Assembly (NCBI GenBank): GCA_964628435.1 | Contig: CAZVON010000003.1 | Coordinates: forward strand, 9,218-73,217 | DNA: 64,000 bases | Direction of reading: 5' to 3' | DNA from: CAZVON01 sp964628435 | GTDB taxonomy: Bacteria > Patescibacteriota > Microgenomatia > Levybacterales > UBA12049 | In this document: positions 17,423 through 25,858 of the stretch, one piece after another | Numbering within the stretch: the stretch's first letter is position 1 | How the letters are laid out: every line of letters starts with the position of its first letter | Made by a program: the position numbers and the translations under genes | The notes under the pieces: generated by a model | What the model was told of the DNA's origin: nothing | The model's database searches: none | Seen by the model: only the letters and a program-made list of their open reading frames with translations

Positions 17423-18529
17423 TTATAAATAGTACTTTTTAACTAAATCCGCAATATATTCTCTATCCTTTTTTGTTACCCACCAGCCAACCGGCAAACA
17501 AACCATGTGCTTACTGAAATCATCAACACCCGGTAAATGCGATACGAATTGCCTGGTAACCGGATGATTATCGTTTCTTCTGTGCACTTGAGAAGCCATA
17601 ACGCCATGAGCTTTCATATATTCCATAAATGGTTCGACATCTTTTACTTTCATAGTAAATAACCAATAGCTTGAGAGATAATCCGGCATTTCCTTCATTA
17701 ATTCAATCTCTGGGATGTTGACGAAAGAGTCCATATAGTAGCGAGCATTTCCCCGGTGCGCAGATAGTATCTTGGTAATATGCTTAAGATTTTCAATACC
17801 AATCGATGCGTTGACATCATTCATATGAAATTTATATCCCCAATCATAAATATCTTTTTCTATACGGTAATCTTTTGATCTTTTTCTCCTATCTATACCA
17901 AAATATCTTTTTAAAACAGCTCTTTCGTAATTTTCATTGGTTTTAACAATCAGGGCACCCCCGTCTACGGTTGTAAGATGTTTTATTGCCTGAAAAGAGA
18001 AACAGGTATAGTCAGCAGCGTGACCTACTTTTTTTCCTTTATATAAAGACCCAAAAGCATGGGCTGCATCTTCTATAATTAGAATTCCGGGAGCTATTTT
18101 TCTAATCGCGTCTATATCGCACGGATATCCGCCCCAGTCGACCACCATAATGGCTTTTGTTTTCTTTGTAATTTTGCTTTTAATACTTTGAGGATCGATA
18201 TTGCCTGTATTTGGTTCCACATCTGCCCATACAATTTTGGCGTTATGAGCAAGAATAGGCCAATTGGTTGCCGTGCATGTCATAGGAGTTGTAATCACTT
18301 CATCCCCTTCTTGTACATTACAAAGATCAAGTGCTAAATGAAGAGCCGTAGTACCACTATTTACGGTAGCAACGTATGGAACATTAAGAAATTCACATAA
18401 GTTTTTTTCAAATTCTTCAACTTGAGGCCCCTGTGTTATATATCCTGAATATAGAACGGTTTTGAGAATATCAATAACCGTAGGCGCCATAAAAACTTTA
18501 AATAAAGGAATTTGCTGATCTTGTAACAT
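17423..18529 (-). CDS. DegT/DnrJ/EryC1 family sugar aminotransferase (PLP-dependent)
   Basis: 368 residues. YSGYITQGPQVEEFE and NSGTTALHLAL at the N-terminus, IIEDAAHAFGS with the PLP-binding Asp154, and FSFQAIKHLTTVDGG with the Schiff-base Lys183 identify a working sugar aminotransferase. Members aminate 3- or 4-keto-6-deoxy nucleotide sugars, using glutamate. It has a GGAG 11 nt before the ATG. It directly follows the His-type DegT paralogue, 14 bp away. An amino sugar made here would be a natural acceptor for an N-acyltransferase such as that at 13644-14324 (inference). Confidence 0.9.
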   Translation of the reverse strand: MLQDQQIPLFKVFMAPTVIDILKTVLYSGYITQGPQVEEFEKNLCEFLNVPYVATVNSGTTALHLALDLCNVQEGDEVITTPMTCTATNWPILAHNAKIVWADVEPNTGNIDPQSIKSKITKKTKAIMVVDWGGYPCDIDAIRKIAPGILIIEDAAHAFGSLYKGKKVGHAADYTCFSFQAIKHLTTVDGGALIVKTNENYERAVLKRYFGIDRRKRSKDYRIEKDIYDWGYKFHMNDVNASIGIENLKHITKILSAHRGNARYYMDSFVNIPEIELMKEMPDYLSSYWLFTMKVKDVEPFMEYMKAHGVMASQVHRRNDNHPVTRQFVSHLPGVDDFSKHMVCLPVGWWVTKKDREYIADLVKKYYL

Positions 18530-18543
18530 ATTTTATAAAACTC

Positions 18544-19725
18544 CTATTTTGTGAAAATATCAACAATTGTTGCCATCTCTTCTTTGGTTAATTCAGGATT
18601 GTTGCCAAAGTACAATCCTTGCTCGTGAACTAATTGAGCATTGGAATTTTTCATTGTGTCGGCATATTCTGACATATATTTTTTAAAAAATGGCTGCATA
18701 ACCATGTCTCCTCCGACAATCGGTCGTATCTCCACAACCCCTTCGCACCGGCCAACGAGTTCGTCGCGAATTTCTTTTGTCCTACAAACTACCGGAACAG
18801 CAAAATTAGACAATAGATCGATATGATCCGATTTTATCGGAAAATATTTCTTATTATTTTTGTAAATCGGTGTTGCCATTGTGTAAAAATTATTTTTCCT
18901 TTTTTCAATAATTTCATCTAAAAACTGAAGCTGAATATTTCCTATAAAACCATTTATTTCCGTAGTTCGAAGATTATATCCCAAATCATAAAATGTATAC
19001 CTCGAATAAAAAGTAGAATTTACATTATGCTTGCTTCGTATGGTTAGCTGTTTGTTTTGAGTAAGATTCCTATCCCATCCATGTGCCCTAACTAAATGAA
19101 GCATCGTTTCTAGTTCTTCATCGTCTGTACAAATTGCCCCACCCTCTATGGTTGACATATGATGACCAACATAAAAAGAAAAAGTGCTTGCCAGTCCAAA
19201 ATTTCCTAATTTTTTACCTTTGTATATAGATCCTAAAGACTCGCAATTATCCTCCGCTAAAATTATGTTGTTTTTTTTGCAAATCTGTGCAATTTCGTCA
19301 AGATCATCACAAAATCCAAGCAAATTTGTTACAAGAAGCATTTTTAAATTATGCTTTTTAAGCGTTTTTTCTAGAGCATTACTAGAAACATTTAACGTAT
19401 CCAGCTCTATATCTACAGGAACCGCCTTGAGACCAAGCTGTATTAAAGGCATTACGTCAGTAGACCAAGTTAAAGAAGAGAATCCAACTTTATCTCCTTT
19501 CTTAAGTCTTCCTAAGTTTAGTAAAGCCTGAATTAAAGCAAGATTGGCCGAGCTACCACTATTTACAAACAAGCAATACTTTCGCCCTTGATACTTGGCA
19601 AAACTTTTCTCAAACTTTGCACACTCTGGTCCAATACTAAGCTTTTCAGCCCTTTTTATAAAATCGCAAAGCTTATTTTTTGTTTCTTTTTCATTATAAA
19701 ATGTTGACTTAATCAATGGTATCAT
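18544..19725 (-). CDS. DegT-fold PLP/PMP sugar 3-dehydrase-like protein (Lys replaced by His; ColD/E1 type)
   Basis: 393 residues of DegT fold: FVNSGSSANL, AEDNCESLGS and FSFYVGHHMSTIEGG. At the position of the PLP lysine (Lys183 of the neighbour) this protein has His188, followed by His189. A His here is the hallmark of 3-dehydrases such as ColD (GDP-colitose) and E1/RfbH (CDP-3,6-dideoxyhexoses), which remove the C3 hydroxyl instead of transaminating. The cysteine cluster that holds the [2Fe-2S] centre of E1 is not visible after RAHGWDR, so it is closer to ColD in that respect. Substrate: possibly CDP-4-keto-6-deoxyglucose, given rfbF and the RfbG-like gene. Confidence 0.85.
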   Translation of the reverse strand: MIPLIKSTFYNEKETKNKLCDFIKRAEKLSIGPECAKFEKSFAKYQGRKYCLFVNSGSSANLALIQALLNLGRLKKGDKVGFSSLTWSTDVMPLIQLGLKAVPVDIELDTLNVSSNALEKTLKKHNLKMLLVTNLLGFCDDLDEIAQICKKNNIILAEDNCESLGSIYKGKKLGNFGLASTFSFYVGHHMSTIEGGAICTDDEELETMLHLVRAHGWDRNLTQNKQLTIRSKHNVNSTFYSRYTFYDLGYNLRTTEINGFIGNIQLQFLDEIIEKRKNNFYTMATPIYKNNKKYFPIKSDHIDLLSNFAVPVVCRTKEIRDELVGRCEGVVEIRPIVGGDMVMQPFFKKYMSEYADTMKNSNAQLVHEQGLYFGNNPELTKEEMATIVDIFTK

Positions 19726-19731
19726 ATTGCT

Positions 19732-19737
19732 ATTATA
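19732..19737 (-). promoter_or_regulatory. Candidate -10 box for the dehydrase-aminotransferase pair (leaderless)
   Basis: TATAAT on the minus strand, exactly 6 nt before the ATG at 19725. This is the same spacing as at rfbF and the ketoreductase gene; there is no Shine-Dalgarno site. Confidence 0.45.
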
Positions 19738-19746
19738 GCATTTCTT

Positions 19747-20586
19747 TTACTTCTTCCCTAACCATTGGTGGAATAAGTAAAGTATTTTTAAAAAAATGGC
19801 GAGTACTTTTTTTGTGAATAAAAGAATTACAAAAATCAAAATTAAAACCTTAAAGAATACTCTTGTCAAAAGATTTATTTGTGTTTTATAGTTTCTCTTA
19901 AAACCCTGCATAAAAGGATTTACATCTACTTTATAAAAGGGGACTCTTGGGATTTTTAATCTCGTAATAAAAAAAGGAATAGGAAGAAGTAAAAAATACG
20001 CTACGATATATAGAAAGAGATTATCCTCTAATACTATTTTTTTGCTCTTTTTCAGCACAAATCTTATCAATTCTTCTTTGTTATTTAACAAAGAAATTTT
20101 ATCGAAAATGTGTCTTGTTGTAAAAGTAGGCTCAACAGTAGAAATTCCCACACCTTTTCCTGATTTGCCATATAATGATTCAAGTTCGAAATAATAATCT
20201 TTGTCTTTAGCATTGTGTATTATTGGAAATCCAAAAGGGAAAAGTGGATATCCTCCAAATTCTTTCGCCTTATAAACATTTTGATAGTACCAATTATTTT
20301 CTTTTTTTTTCTTTAATCTAAAAACAAAAGAATCTGTACTGATTCTGTCATATGTAAGAAATCGAATAGCAATTGTTCCTAAAAAATCATCCTTTGATTT
20401 AAATTCACCAATAACCTTATCTCCTAGAAACAACTCACTGCCTTCTTGAAATCTAAGATTTGAAGAAGGATAGTTATATTCAAAAGAAAAAAATGGAATA
20501 TTTTTGTTGGTAATAAAACCATGTATTAATAACAGCAAAAGTGCAAAAAAATAGACAAAAGAGAACGCAATAAGCTTTTTTTTCAT
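19747..20586 (-). CDS. Hypothetical membrane-anchored protein with an extracytoplasmic domain
   Basis: 279 residues with no family I recognise. One N-terminal helix (about 5-25) precedes a soluble, beta-rich region of about 165 residues (LGTIAIRFLTYDRISTDSF, FELESLYGKSGKGVGIS). Then follow a second helix (about 190-210), a basic loop and a C-terminal hydrophobic segment. The soluble part resembles the carbohydrate-binding-like beta sandwich seen at the ends of some GT-C proteins, but this is only an impression. It sits between GT2 genes and the deoxysugar genes, 4 bp after a GT2 stop, so a role in glycan export or modification is likely. Confidence 0.6.
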   Translation of the reverse strand: MKKKLIAFSFVYFFALLLLLIHGFITNKNIPFFSFEYNYPSSNLRFQEGSELFLGDKVIGEFKSKDDFLGTIAIRFLTYDRISTDSFVFRLKKKKENNWYYQNVYKAKEFGGYPLFPFGFPIIHNAKDKDYYFELESLYGKSGKGVGISTVEPTFTTRHIFDKISLLNNKEELIRFVLKKSKKIVLEDNLFLYIVAYFLLLPIPFFITRLKIPRVPFYKVDVNPFMQGFKRNYKTQINLLTRVFFKVLILIFVILLFTKKVLAIFLKILYLFHQWLGKK

Positions 20587-20589
20587 GAT

Positions 20590-21645
20590 TTAATCAATAT
20601 ATTCCTCTAAACCCGATATTAAGTAATAATAGTATGAAAAACGAACGCTTCTCGTCAGACGAGGAATAAAATCTGCATCCTTTGTCGCTCTCATATATGT
20701 TTGTATATAGCGTCGTTTCTTGAGAATTGCTGGTAAGTTAAATAGATTCCAGGCAATAGCTTTTTGAATAGATAAAGCTATGTCTATTCTTCTTCTTATG
20801 ATAAGATACATAAAAGATTGTACTTGAAGCATTACGATCATTTGCGGTAGCATAATACAAAGATATTCCCATGACAAATTTTTTAAATATGTTGAAAGTC
20901 TATTTTTCTCTCCATGAAATATCACCAATGAGCGAACCATCTTATTAACAGCCCCTCCCCCAACGTGAAATGCAAATGCTTTTGGAATATAAAGAATTTT
21001 ATAACCAGCTACCCAAATCCGCATAGACAAATCTGTATCTTCATACGCAGTAAAATAGTCCATGTCGAATATACTCTCATCATATTTTTTAGTTTTTGGT
21101 AAAACTACTTTATGCAAAACATCAGTCTTAATAAGCATTACTGCTCCTTTTGTTGAAAAAATTTCCATTTGCTTGTTGTATTGATCAAGGTGTTGATCTT
21201 TTCCGTATCCAAAGTGGTAGAGAAGTCCGTTCATGAGAAAAAAAGATCCGATTGAGTCAATTTTGCTTTTTTTTGAATGCATAAGAATCTTGGGTTGAAC
21301 CGCCCCTATTTTTTGATCTTGATACAAAGATTTTACTAACTCTTCGAGAAGACGTTTATCCAAAACGGTGTCTGTGTTTAAAAGAAGCATTGCATCTCCT
21401 TTTATCTTTTTATGGATACCTTCATGAGCTGCTGAAAATCCGCGATTTTCAGAATTTCTATAGAGATTTATCTGAGGATAATTACTCGTAATATACTCAA
21501 CACTACCATCTGTTGACCCATTATCTATGTATAAAATTGCAATGTTTTTATAAGTACCTTTGATCAATGAATCGATACATTCTTTTAGAAATCGCTTTGC
21601 GTTATATCCTACCATTACCACTGAAACAAGCGGCTTTTTTTGCAT
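20590..21645 (-). CDS. GT2 family glycosyltransferase (rhamnosyltransferase-like), tandem copy B
   Basis: 351 residues. VSVVMVGYNAKRFLKECIDS, YIDNGSTDGSVEYI, the DxD-type LLNTDTVLD, FSTKGAVMLI and the AYEDTDLSMRIW motif show an inverting GT2 of the WbbL/rhamnosyltransferase type. The C-terminal ~100 residues include amphipathic and membrane-associated helices and the end PRLTRSVRFSYYYYLISG. It shares most of its sequence with the adjacent upstream gene (IGAVQPK, YNKQMEIFSTKGA, PRLTRSVR), so the pair arose by duplication. Donor not predictable. Confidence 0.87.
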   Translation of the reverse strand: MQKKPLVSVVMVGYNAKRFLKECIDSLIKGTYKNIAILYIDNGSTDGSVEYITSNYPQINLYRNSENRGFSAAHEGIHKKIKGDAMLLLNTDTVLDKRLLEELVKSLYQDQKIGAVQPKILMHSKKSKIDSIGSFFLMNGLLYHFGYGKDQHLDQYNKQMEIFSTKGAVMLIKTDVLHKVVLPKTKKYDESIFDMDYFTAYEDTDLSMRIWVAGYKILYIPKAFAFHVGGGAVNKMVRSLVIFHGEKNRLSTYLKNLSWEYLCIMLPQMIVMLQVQSFMYLIIRRRIDIALSIQKAIAWNLFNLPAILKKRRYIQTYMRATKDADFIPRLTRSVRFSYYYYLISGLEEYID

Positions 21646-21661
21646 ATTATGTTTTAAATTA

Positions 21662-22690
21662 TTAATCTTTATATTTTTCTATTCCCCCAAAAAACTGATA
21701 CCAATAATATTTTAATCTTACGCTTCTCGTGAGCCGAGGAATAAATTCATCATCTGAAATCTTTCTAATGTGTTCCTGAACAAATTTTCTTTTTTTTAAG
21801 ATTGATTGAATATTAATAACATTCCAAAGTATGCCTCTTTCCACAGCAAGCGCGTAAGTAAATCTTCCAGTAATAATATATCCAAAACATGCAACCTGGT
21901 ACATACACAACATAAGTGGCATTACTCTTAAGATATATTTAATTGAAAAATTTTTTAAATAAGAATATATTCTATTTTTGTATGAATGAAATAAAATATT
22001 TGTGTGCATAATACTCTTTGACGTAGCTCCTCCCTTGTGATACACGGTCTCTGTAGGATCATAGACGATTGTATATCCTGCTAATAATATTCTTATGCAG
22101 AAATCTGTGTCTTCAAAATATGCAAAAAAATCTCCGTCAAATAGTCCTGTTTTATCAACAACCTCTTTTTTTATTAGCATACACGCTCCCTTTGTTGAAA
22201 AAATTTCCATTTGCTTGTTGTACTCGGGCAAATTTGGATCTCTCTCTCGACCTATGTGATAAAGGTCTCCATTTCCTAAAAAAAGGCATCCAATTGAGTC
22301 AATTTGTTTTTTACTTGGAGATAAAACCAGTTTTGGTTGAACTGCTCCTATTTTTTTGTTTGAGTATAAGACTTTTGTTAAAGTCGCTAAAATCTTTTTT
22401 GGCACAATAGCATCGGTGTTAAGAAGTAAAATAGCCTGGCCCATTGCTTTTTTCATACCGATTTCAAACCCTCCACCAACTCCAAGATTTTCCTCATTAA
22501 CAAAAATTTTTAAAGAGGGATAATTTTTTCTTACGAAATCAGCGGAATCATCAACTGATGCATTATCGACAAAAATAATTTCTATATTGCTATAACTAAC
22601 ATGAGTAATCGCATCAAGACAATCTTTTAAAAAAGACCTACCGTTCCAATTTACAATAATTACCGACACTAGAATATCTCTTTCTGACAT
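21662..22690 (-). CDS. GT2 family glycosyltransferase (rhamnosyltransferase-like), tandem copy A
   Basis: 342 residues from the ATG at 22690, which lies 1 nt after the stop of the upstream SDR; a longer open reading into that gene is not credible. VSVIIVNWNGRSFLKDCLDA, FVDNASVDDSADFV, LLNTDAIVP and AYFEDTDFCIRIL give the GT2 fold with its acidic metal-binding and base residues. The C-terminal region carries a hydrophobic segment and ends PRLTRSVRLKYYWYQFFGG, nearly the same as the paralogue downstream. It probably adds a related deoxy sugar to the same glycan. Confidence 0.87.
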   Translation of the reverse strand: MSERDILVSVIIVNWNGRSFLKDCLDAITHVSYSNIEIIFVDNASVDDSADFVRKNYPSLKIFVNEENLGVGGGFEIGMKKAMGQAILLLNTDAIVPKKILATLTKVLYSNKKIGAVQPKLVLSPSKKQIDSIGCLFLGNGDLYHIGRERDPNLPEYNKQMEIFSTKGACMLIKKEVVDKTGLFDGDFFAYFEDTDFCIRILLAGYTIVYDPTETVYHKGGATSKSIMHTNILFHSYKNRIYSYLKNFSIKYILRVMPLMLCMYQVACFGYIITGRFTYALAVERGILWNVINIQSILKKRKFVQEHIRKISDDEFIPRLTRSVRLKYYWYQFFGGIEKYKD

Positions 22691-22691
22691 A

Positions 22692-23630
22692 TTATAAAGA
22701 TCTGTTGCCAAAGTAACTCTTATACCATTCAAATGTTCTTCTAACCCCGTCATCTAGGGATACTTTTGGTTCCCATTTTAAATGTTTTTTTGCTTTGGCA
22801 AAAGAAACATATTGCGATCTAATCTCATCTTCTCGACGATCTTTTGTTTTAAGAATTTTAATATTGTCTCCAGACTGCTGAATTATTTTTTCTACAAGTT
22901 CTCTTACGGTTATTGTATTTCCACCTCCAAAATTAAATATTCTGTTTTCCTCAATTTCCTCTATGCTTACTGTTGCAAGATCAATATAAGCAGCAATTGC
23001 ATCATCTATATACAAAAAATCACGAACAGCGCTTCCTCCCCATAGCGATACCTCATTTTTTGTAAGTATTTCTTTTATGGTTTTTGGCACTAATCTTGTA
23101 AAATTCAAATCACCTGGTCCATAAATATTTACAAATCGGGGTATTAATACGGGTAACCTATACGTATCTGCATATGATTGAGCAATTAAATCCGTACAAG
23201 CCTTAGATGTTTCATAAGGTCTTGAGGGCTTAGGAGTGTAACTTTCAAGATACGGAACATCATTTTTTCCATATACATGCGACGTGGACGCCACAATAAT
23301 CCTGTCCACATTTCTTTCTCTGCACATCTCTAGAATATTGAGTGTTCCATCAATATTTACTTTAAATGTTGAATACGGATCTTTTTTCCCCGATTCAACT
23401 ACTGATTCTCCTGCAAGATGGTAGCATATTTCAATCTTACGATCTTTAATTATTCTGTCTATTGATTCGTAATCAAGAATATCTGCTTGAAGTGTCTGCT
23501 TATCTGAAACCTGAAGAGACACGCCGTATACATTTGCTCCGAGTATAAATAATTTATTAAATAAATGCCTTCCGATAAAACCACTTGCGCCAGTAATAAG
23601 AACATTTCTTCCTCTTAACTTCTTAAACAT
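22692..23630 (-). CDS. NAD-dependent sugar epimerase/dehydratase, RfbG (CDP-glucose 4,6-dehydratase)-like
   Basis: 312-residue extended SDR: ITGASGFIG (12-20), HLAGESVVESGKKDP, ASTSHVYGK, and Tyr139/Lys143 in RPYETSKACTDLIAQSYADTY. The phrases ESVVES, SKACTDLIAQ, IYGPGDLNFTRLVP and the IRSQYVSFAKAKKHLKW ending resemble the RfbG branch of sugar-nucleotide dehydratases. If so, it makes CDP-4-keto-6-deoxyglucose from the product of RfbF. The Asp-Lys pair of the usual TSDK motif is replaced by Ser-His here, so epimerase or reductase activity remains possible. It overlaps the GT2 gene upstream by 8 bp. Confidence 0.75.
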   Translation of the reverse strand: MFKKLRGRNVLITGASGFIGRHLFNKLFILGANVYGVSLQVSDKQTLQADILDYESIDRIIKDRKIEICYHLAGESVVESGKKDPYSTFKVNIDGTLNILEMCRERNVDRIIVASTSHVYGKNDVPYLESYTPKPSRPYETSKACTDLIAQSYADTYRLPVLIPRFVNIYGPGDLNFTRLVPKTIKEILTKNEVSLWGGSAVRDFLYIDDAIAAYIDLATVSIEEIEENRIFNFGGGNTITVRELVEKIIQQSGDNIKILKTKDRREDEIRSQYVSFAKAKKHLKWEPKVSLDDGVRRTFEWYKSYFGNRSL

Positions 23631-24642
23631 ATTTTTGCACTACAGATTTTATTGTCACAAAAGAATAAATCAAGAAGAGAGCAAAGCAAAGTAACGGATG
23701 AATAAACCAGGCAGAATCAGAAATTTTCAGATAACCTCTTAAAGCGTCAACCGCTGGTTTGATAAATGTTATTGAATAAATAATAAATTTTACAAGTTTT
23801 AGCTTATCTGCAGACATAAACACACTATATCTTCTATACTTATTGCTTTTTATATAATATTGCTCCATAAAAAGTTTTCTTCTGTATAGAAAACTAGAAA
23901 TATTTTTATAGCCAGTTAAATGTATAATGTCATCCTTTATAAATGCATACTTATTAAAACCTTTTTTTATAAGATCTACATTAACATCAATATGAAAAAA
24001 GTGGTTCGCGTCAATTTGAGCATTGTTTATTAATATATCTCTTTTAATAAGAAATCCATTCGCACCAAGAGTAGGAACTCTATTTGATTCAAACGAAACA
24101 ATATAGTATTTACCCTTATCCATTGCCGAACCCAGTAAATTATATTTATTATACAGATACGAAAGTCTATCTGATTTTCCTAGATAAAATGACAGAGGAT
24201 CTCCACCACCAAAAAGTGAAAAATACCTATCGAGCATGGAGGTTTTTTTATCGTAGTTGTATCTAAGCGTTTCTACACCAACCACATCTTTTTCTTTAAG
24301 GATTGGCATAACCATATTTACCAACCAAAAACTATGAGGAAGTACATTATCATGATCAATCATAAGTAGGAGTTCGCCTGATGCTTTTCTTACTGCGACA
24401 CCCTTATTGTATTCTGCGTTTTGGATATCAGGCGAAATAGATAGAAAAACAGCATCAAACTCTTTTGCAATCTGAAATGTATTATCAGTAGAACCTCCGT
24501 CCGCGAGTAATATATTCACTTTTTTTTGAGGATAGTTTTGCTTTCTTATACTTTCAAGGCATTTTTTCAGTGTTCTTTCAGAATTAAAAGTTGCAATAAC
24601 TACTGTAATACTTGGAAAGCGAGATAATCTATTATTCCTCAT
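23623..24642 (-). CDS. GT2 family glycosyltransferase, membrane-associated
   Basis: 339 residues. ITVVIATFNSERTLKKCLES, LLADGGSTDNTFQIA, and MIDHDNVLP (the DxD position) define the GT2 catalytic domain; VPTLGANGFLIKRD and FFHIDVNVDLIKKG fit the acceptor-side region. The C-terminal ~70 residues form two hydrophobic helices. The ATG overlaps the end of the GT4 gene upstream by 11 bp, and its end overlaps the RfbG-like gene by 8 bp, so these are one transcript. Sugar specificity unknown. Confidence 0.84.
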   Translation of the reverse strand: MRNNRLSRFPSITVVIATFNSERTLKKCLESIRKQNYPQKKVNILLADGGSTDNTFQIAKEFDAVFLSISPDIQNAEYNKGVAVRKASGELLLMIDHDNVLPHSFWLVNMVMPILKEKDVVGVETLRYNYDKKTSMLDRYFSLFGGGDPLSFYLGKSDRLSYLYNKYNLLGSAMDKGKYYIVSFESNRVPTLGANGFLIKRDILINNAQIDANHFFHIDVNVDLIKKGFNKYAFIKDDIIHLTGYKNISSFLYRRKLFMEQYYIKSNKYRRYSVFMSADKLKLVKFIIYSITFIKPAVDALRGYLKISDSAWFIHPLLCFALFLIYSFVTIKSVVQKYV

Positions 24643-25756
24643 AAATTCGTTTTAGAATCTTCCATGTTGCCTCTCCTGTTTTTTCCCAGTTAAAATTTTT
24701 AGACCATTTAATTGCATTTTGTGAAAGATTTTTATATAATTCCTTATCATTCAACAAGCGCTCAATTTCTTTTACCAATCCGTAAATTGAATTATCTTGT
24801 GCTAATAGTCCTGTTTCTCCTTGCTTTATAGAGTCTTGAAGACCAGGAACATTGTATCCTACCGCAGGCACCCCACGTGAATTCGCTTCGATCACATTAA
24901 TTCCCCACCCTTCTGTTTTTGAAGGATGAATCAGTATCCAAGCCTTACTTAATAACTCAAATTTTTCTTTTTCAGATACATAATCAAAAAAAATTATCTT
25001 TGAATCCAGCTTATATTTTCGAACTAATTCATGAAGCTCATTTTTATATCCTGGATCTTGCCTCCCGCATACCCACATTTTTATTTCATATTTAAAAGAT
25101 AGCTCTTTCAAAACCTGAACTGCATCTTCTATTCCTTTGGATTTCGAAATCCTCCCTAAATAAATTAGGGTTGGAATCTTTTCTCTTTTAACCACAGGCA
25201 GCACTGAAGGCGGACTCACTCCAACCGGAATAACATGTATATTTTCTTTTTTAACGCCGTTTTTAATTAAGTCTTTTTCCGCTGATTTGGAAATCGTAAT
25301 AAACTGGGTCGAATTGTATGCAAATCGGAGATAAAACATTTCTACCACCCTTCCTATTGTTCCAAAAAATACCCCAAACATTTTTATCCATAAATCTCCT
25401 GCAACCTCGCAAACAAGTACAACCTTTTTTTCTTTTACATACCAGGGAGTAAAAAAGGGTATTCCATGAACTTCATCAATAACAAGATCAATTTTCCCTT
25501 CAAAATTTTTTTTATATTTTTTACATGCCAAGAGGTGTACCGAATCAGAAAAGTAGCGAGCGACCGATTGTCCCTCACGAATAATTTTAACTCCGTCTAT
25601 TTTCTCAGAAGCTAAACTGCTTTCAAATCTACTACTAAACAATGTGACATCATTCTTTTTTTTTACGAGATATTTTGCTAACTCATGCGTTAATATTTCT
25701 GCTCCGCCTGATGAGGGATTTTTTATGTCTCGCCAATTTAATATAAGAATCTTCAT
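24632..25756 (-). CDS. GT4 family glycosyltransferase
   Basis: 374 residues from the ATG at 25756, where the Rossmann strand KILILNWRDIKNPSSGGAEI begins; a longer hydrophobic extension to 25819 is open but lacks family support. PTLIYLGRISKSKGIEDA, KIIFFDYVSEKEKFELL and HPSKTEGWGINVIEANSRGVPAVGY contain the retaining-GT4 E-x7-E motif (EGWGINVIE). It is the first gene of the minus-strand run ending at 17423 and is divergent from the C-methyltransferase at 25859. Cytoplasmic or peripheral membrane enzyme; donor unknown. Confidence 0.88.
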   Translation of the reverse strand: MKILILNWRDIKNPSSGGAEILTHELAKYLVKKKNDVTLFSSRFESSLASEKIDGVKIIREGQSVARYFSDSVHLLACKKYKKNFEGKIDLVIDEVHGIPFFTPWYVKEKKVVLVCEVAGDLWIKMFGVFFGTIGRVVEMFYLRFAYNSTQFITISKSAEKDLIKNGVKKENIHVIPVGVSPPSVLPVVKREKIPTLIYLGRISKSKGIEDAVQVLKELSFKYEIKMWVCGRQDPGYKNELHELVRKYKLDSKIIFFDYVSEKEKFELLSKAWILIHPSKTEGWGINVIEANSRGVPAVGYNVPGLQDSIKQGETGLLAQDNSIYGLVKEIERLLNDKELYKNLSQNAIKWSKNFNWEKTGEATWKILKRIYEE

Positions 25757-25822
25757 TGAATAGATAGATTTAGTGTAATATACCAGAAGTAAAATTGAAA
25801 GTAAACATAGCCACGACACCTA

Positions 25823-25850
25823 TTGATTTTTGACAAGTTTAGATTATAAT
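25823..25850 (+). promoter_or_regulatory. Promoter of C-methyltransferase copy 3 (leaderless)
   Basis: TTGATT (25823-25828), 16 nt, then TATAAT (25845-25850), 8 nt before the ATG at 25859. A perfect TTGACA at 25830-25835 is too close to the -10 (9 nt) to serve it. There is no Shine-Dalgarno site, so the mRNA is probably leaderless. Confidence 0.5.
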
Positions 25851-25858
25851 TGAAAATC

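Noticed and set aside
19267..19267. Fe-S cluster of E1 type in the 3-dehydrase-like protein
   Set aside because: The cysteine group that follows the conserved RxWGRD region in E1 is not present; the scattered cysteines do not form the pattern.
21662..22753. Longer N-terminus for the GT2 gene, beginning inside the RfbG-like gene
   Set aside because: The ATG at 22690 lies 1 nt after the upstream stop and begins the GT2 domain at the normal place; the extension has no family support.
25830..25835. Perfect TTGACA as the -35 of the C-methyltransferase promoter
   Set aside because: Only 9 nt separate it from the TATAAT; the TTGATT at 25823 has a workable 16-nt spacer.
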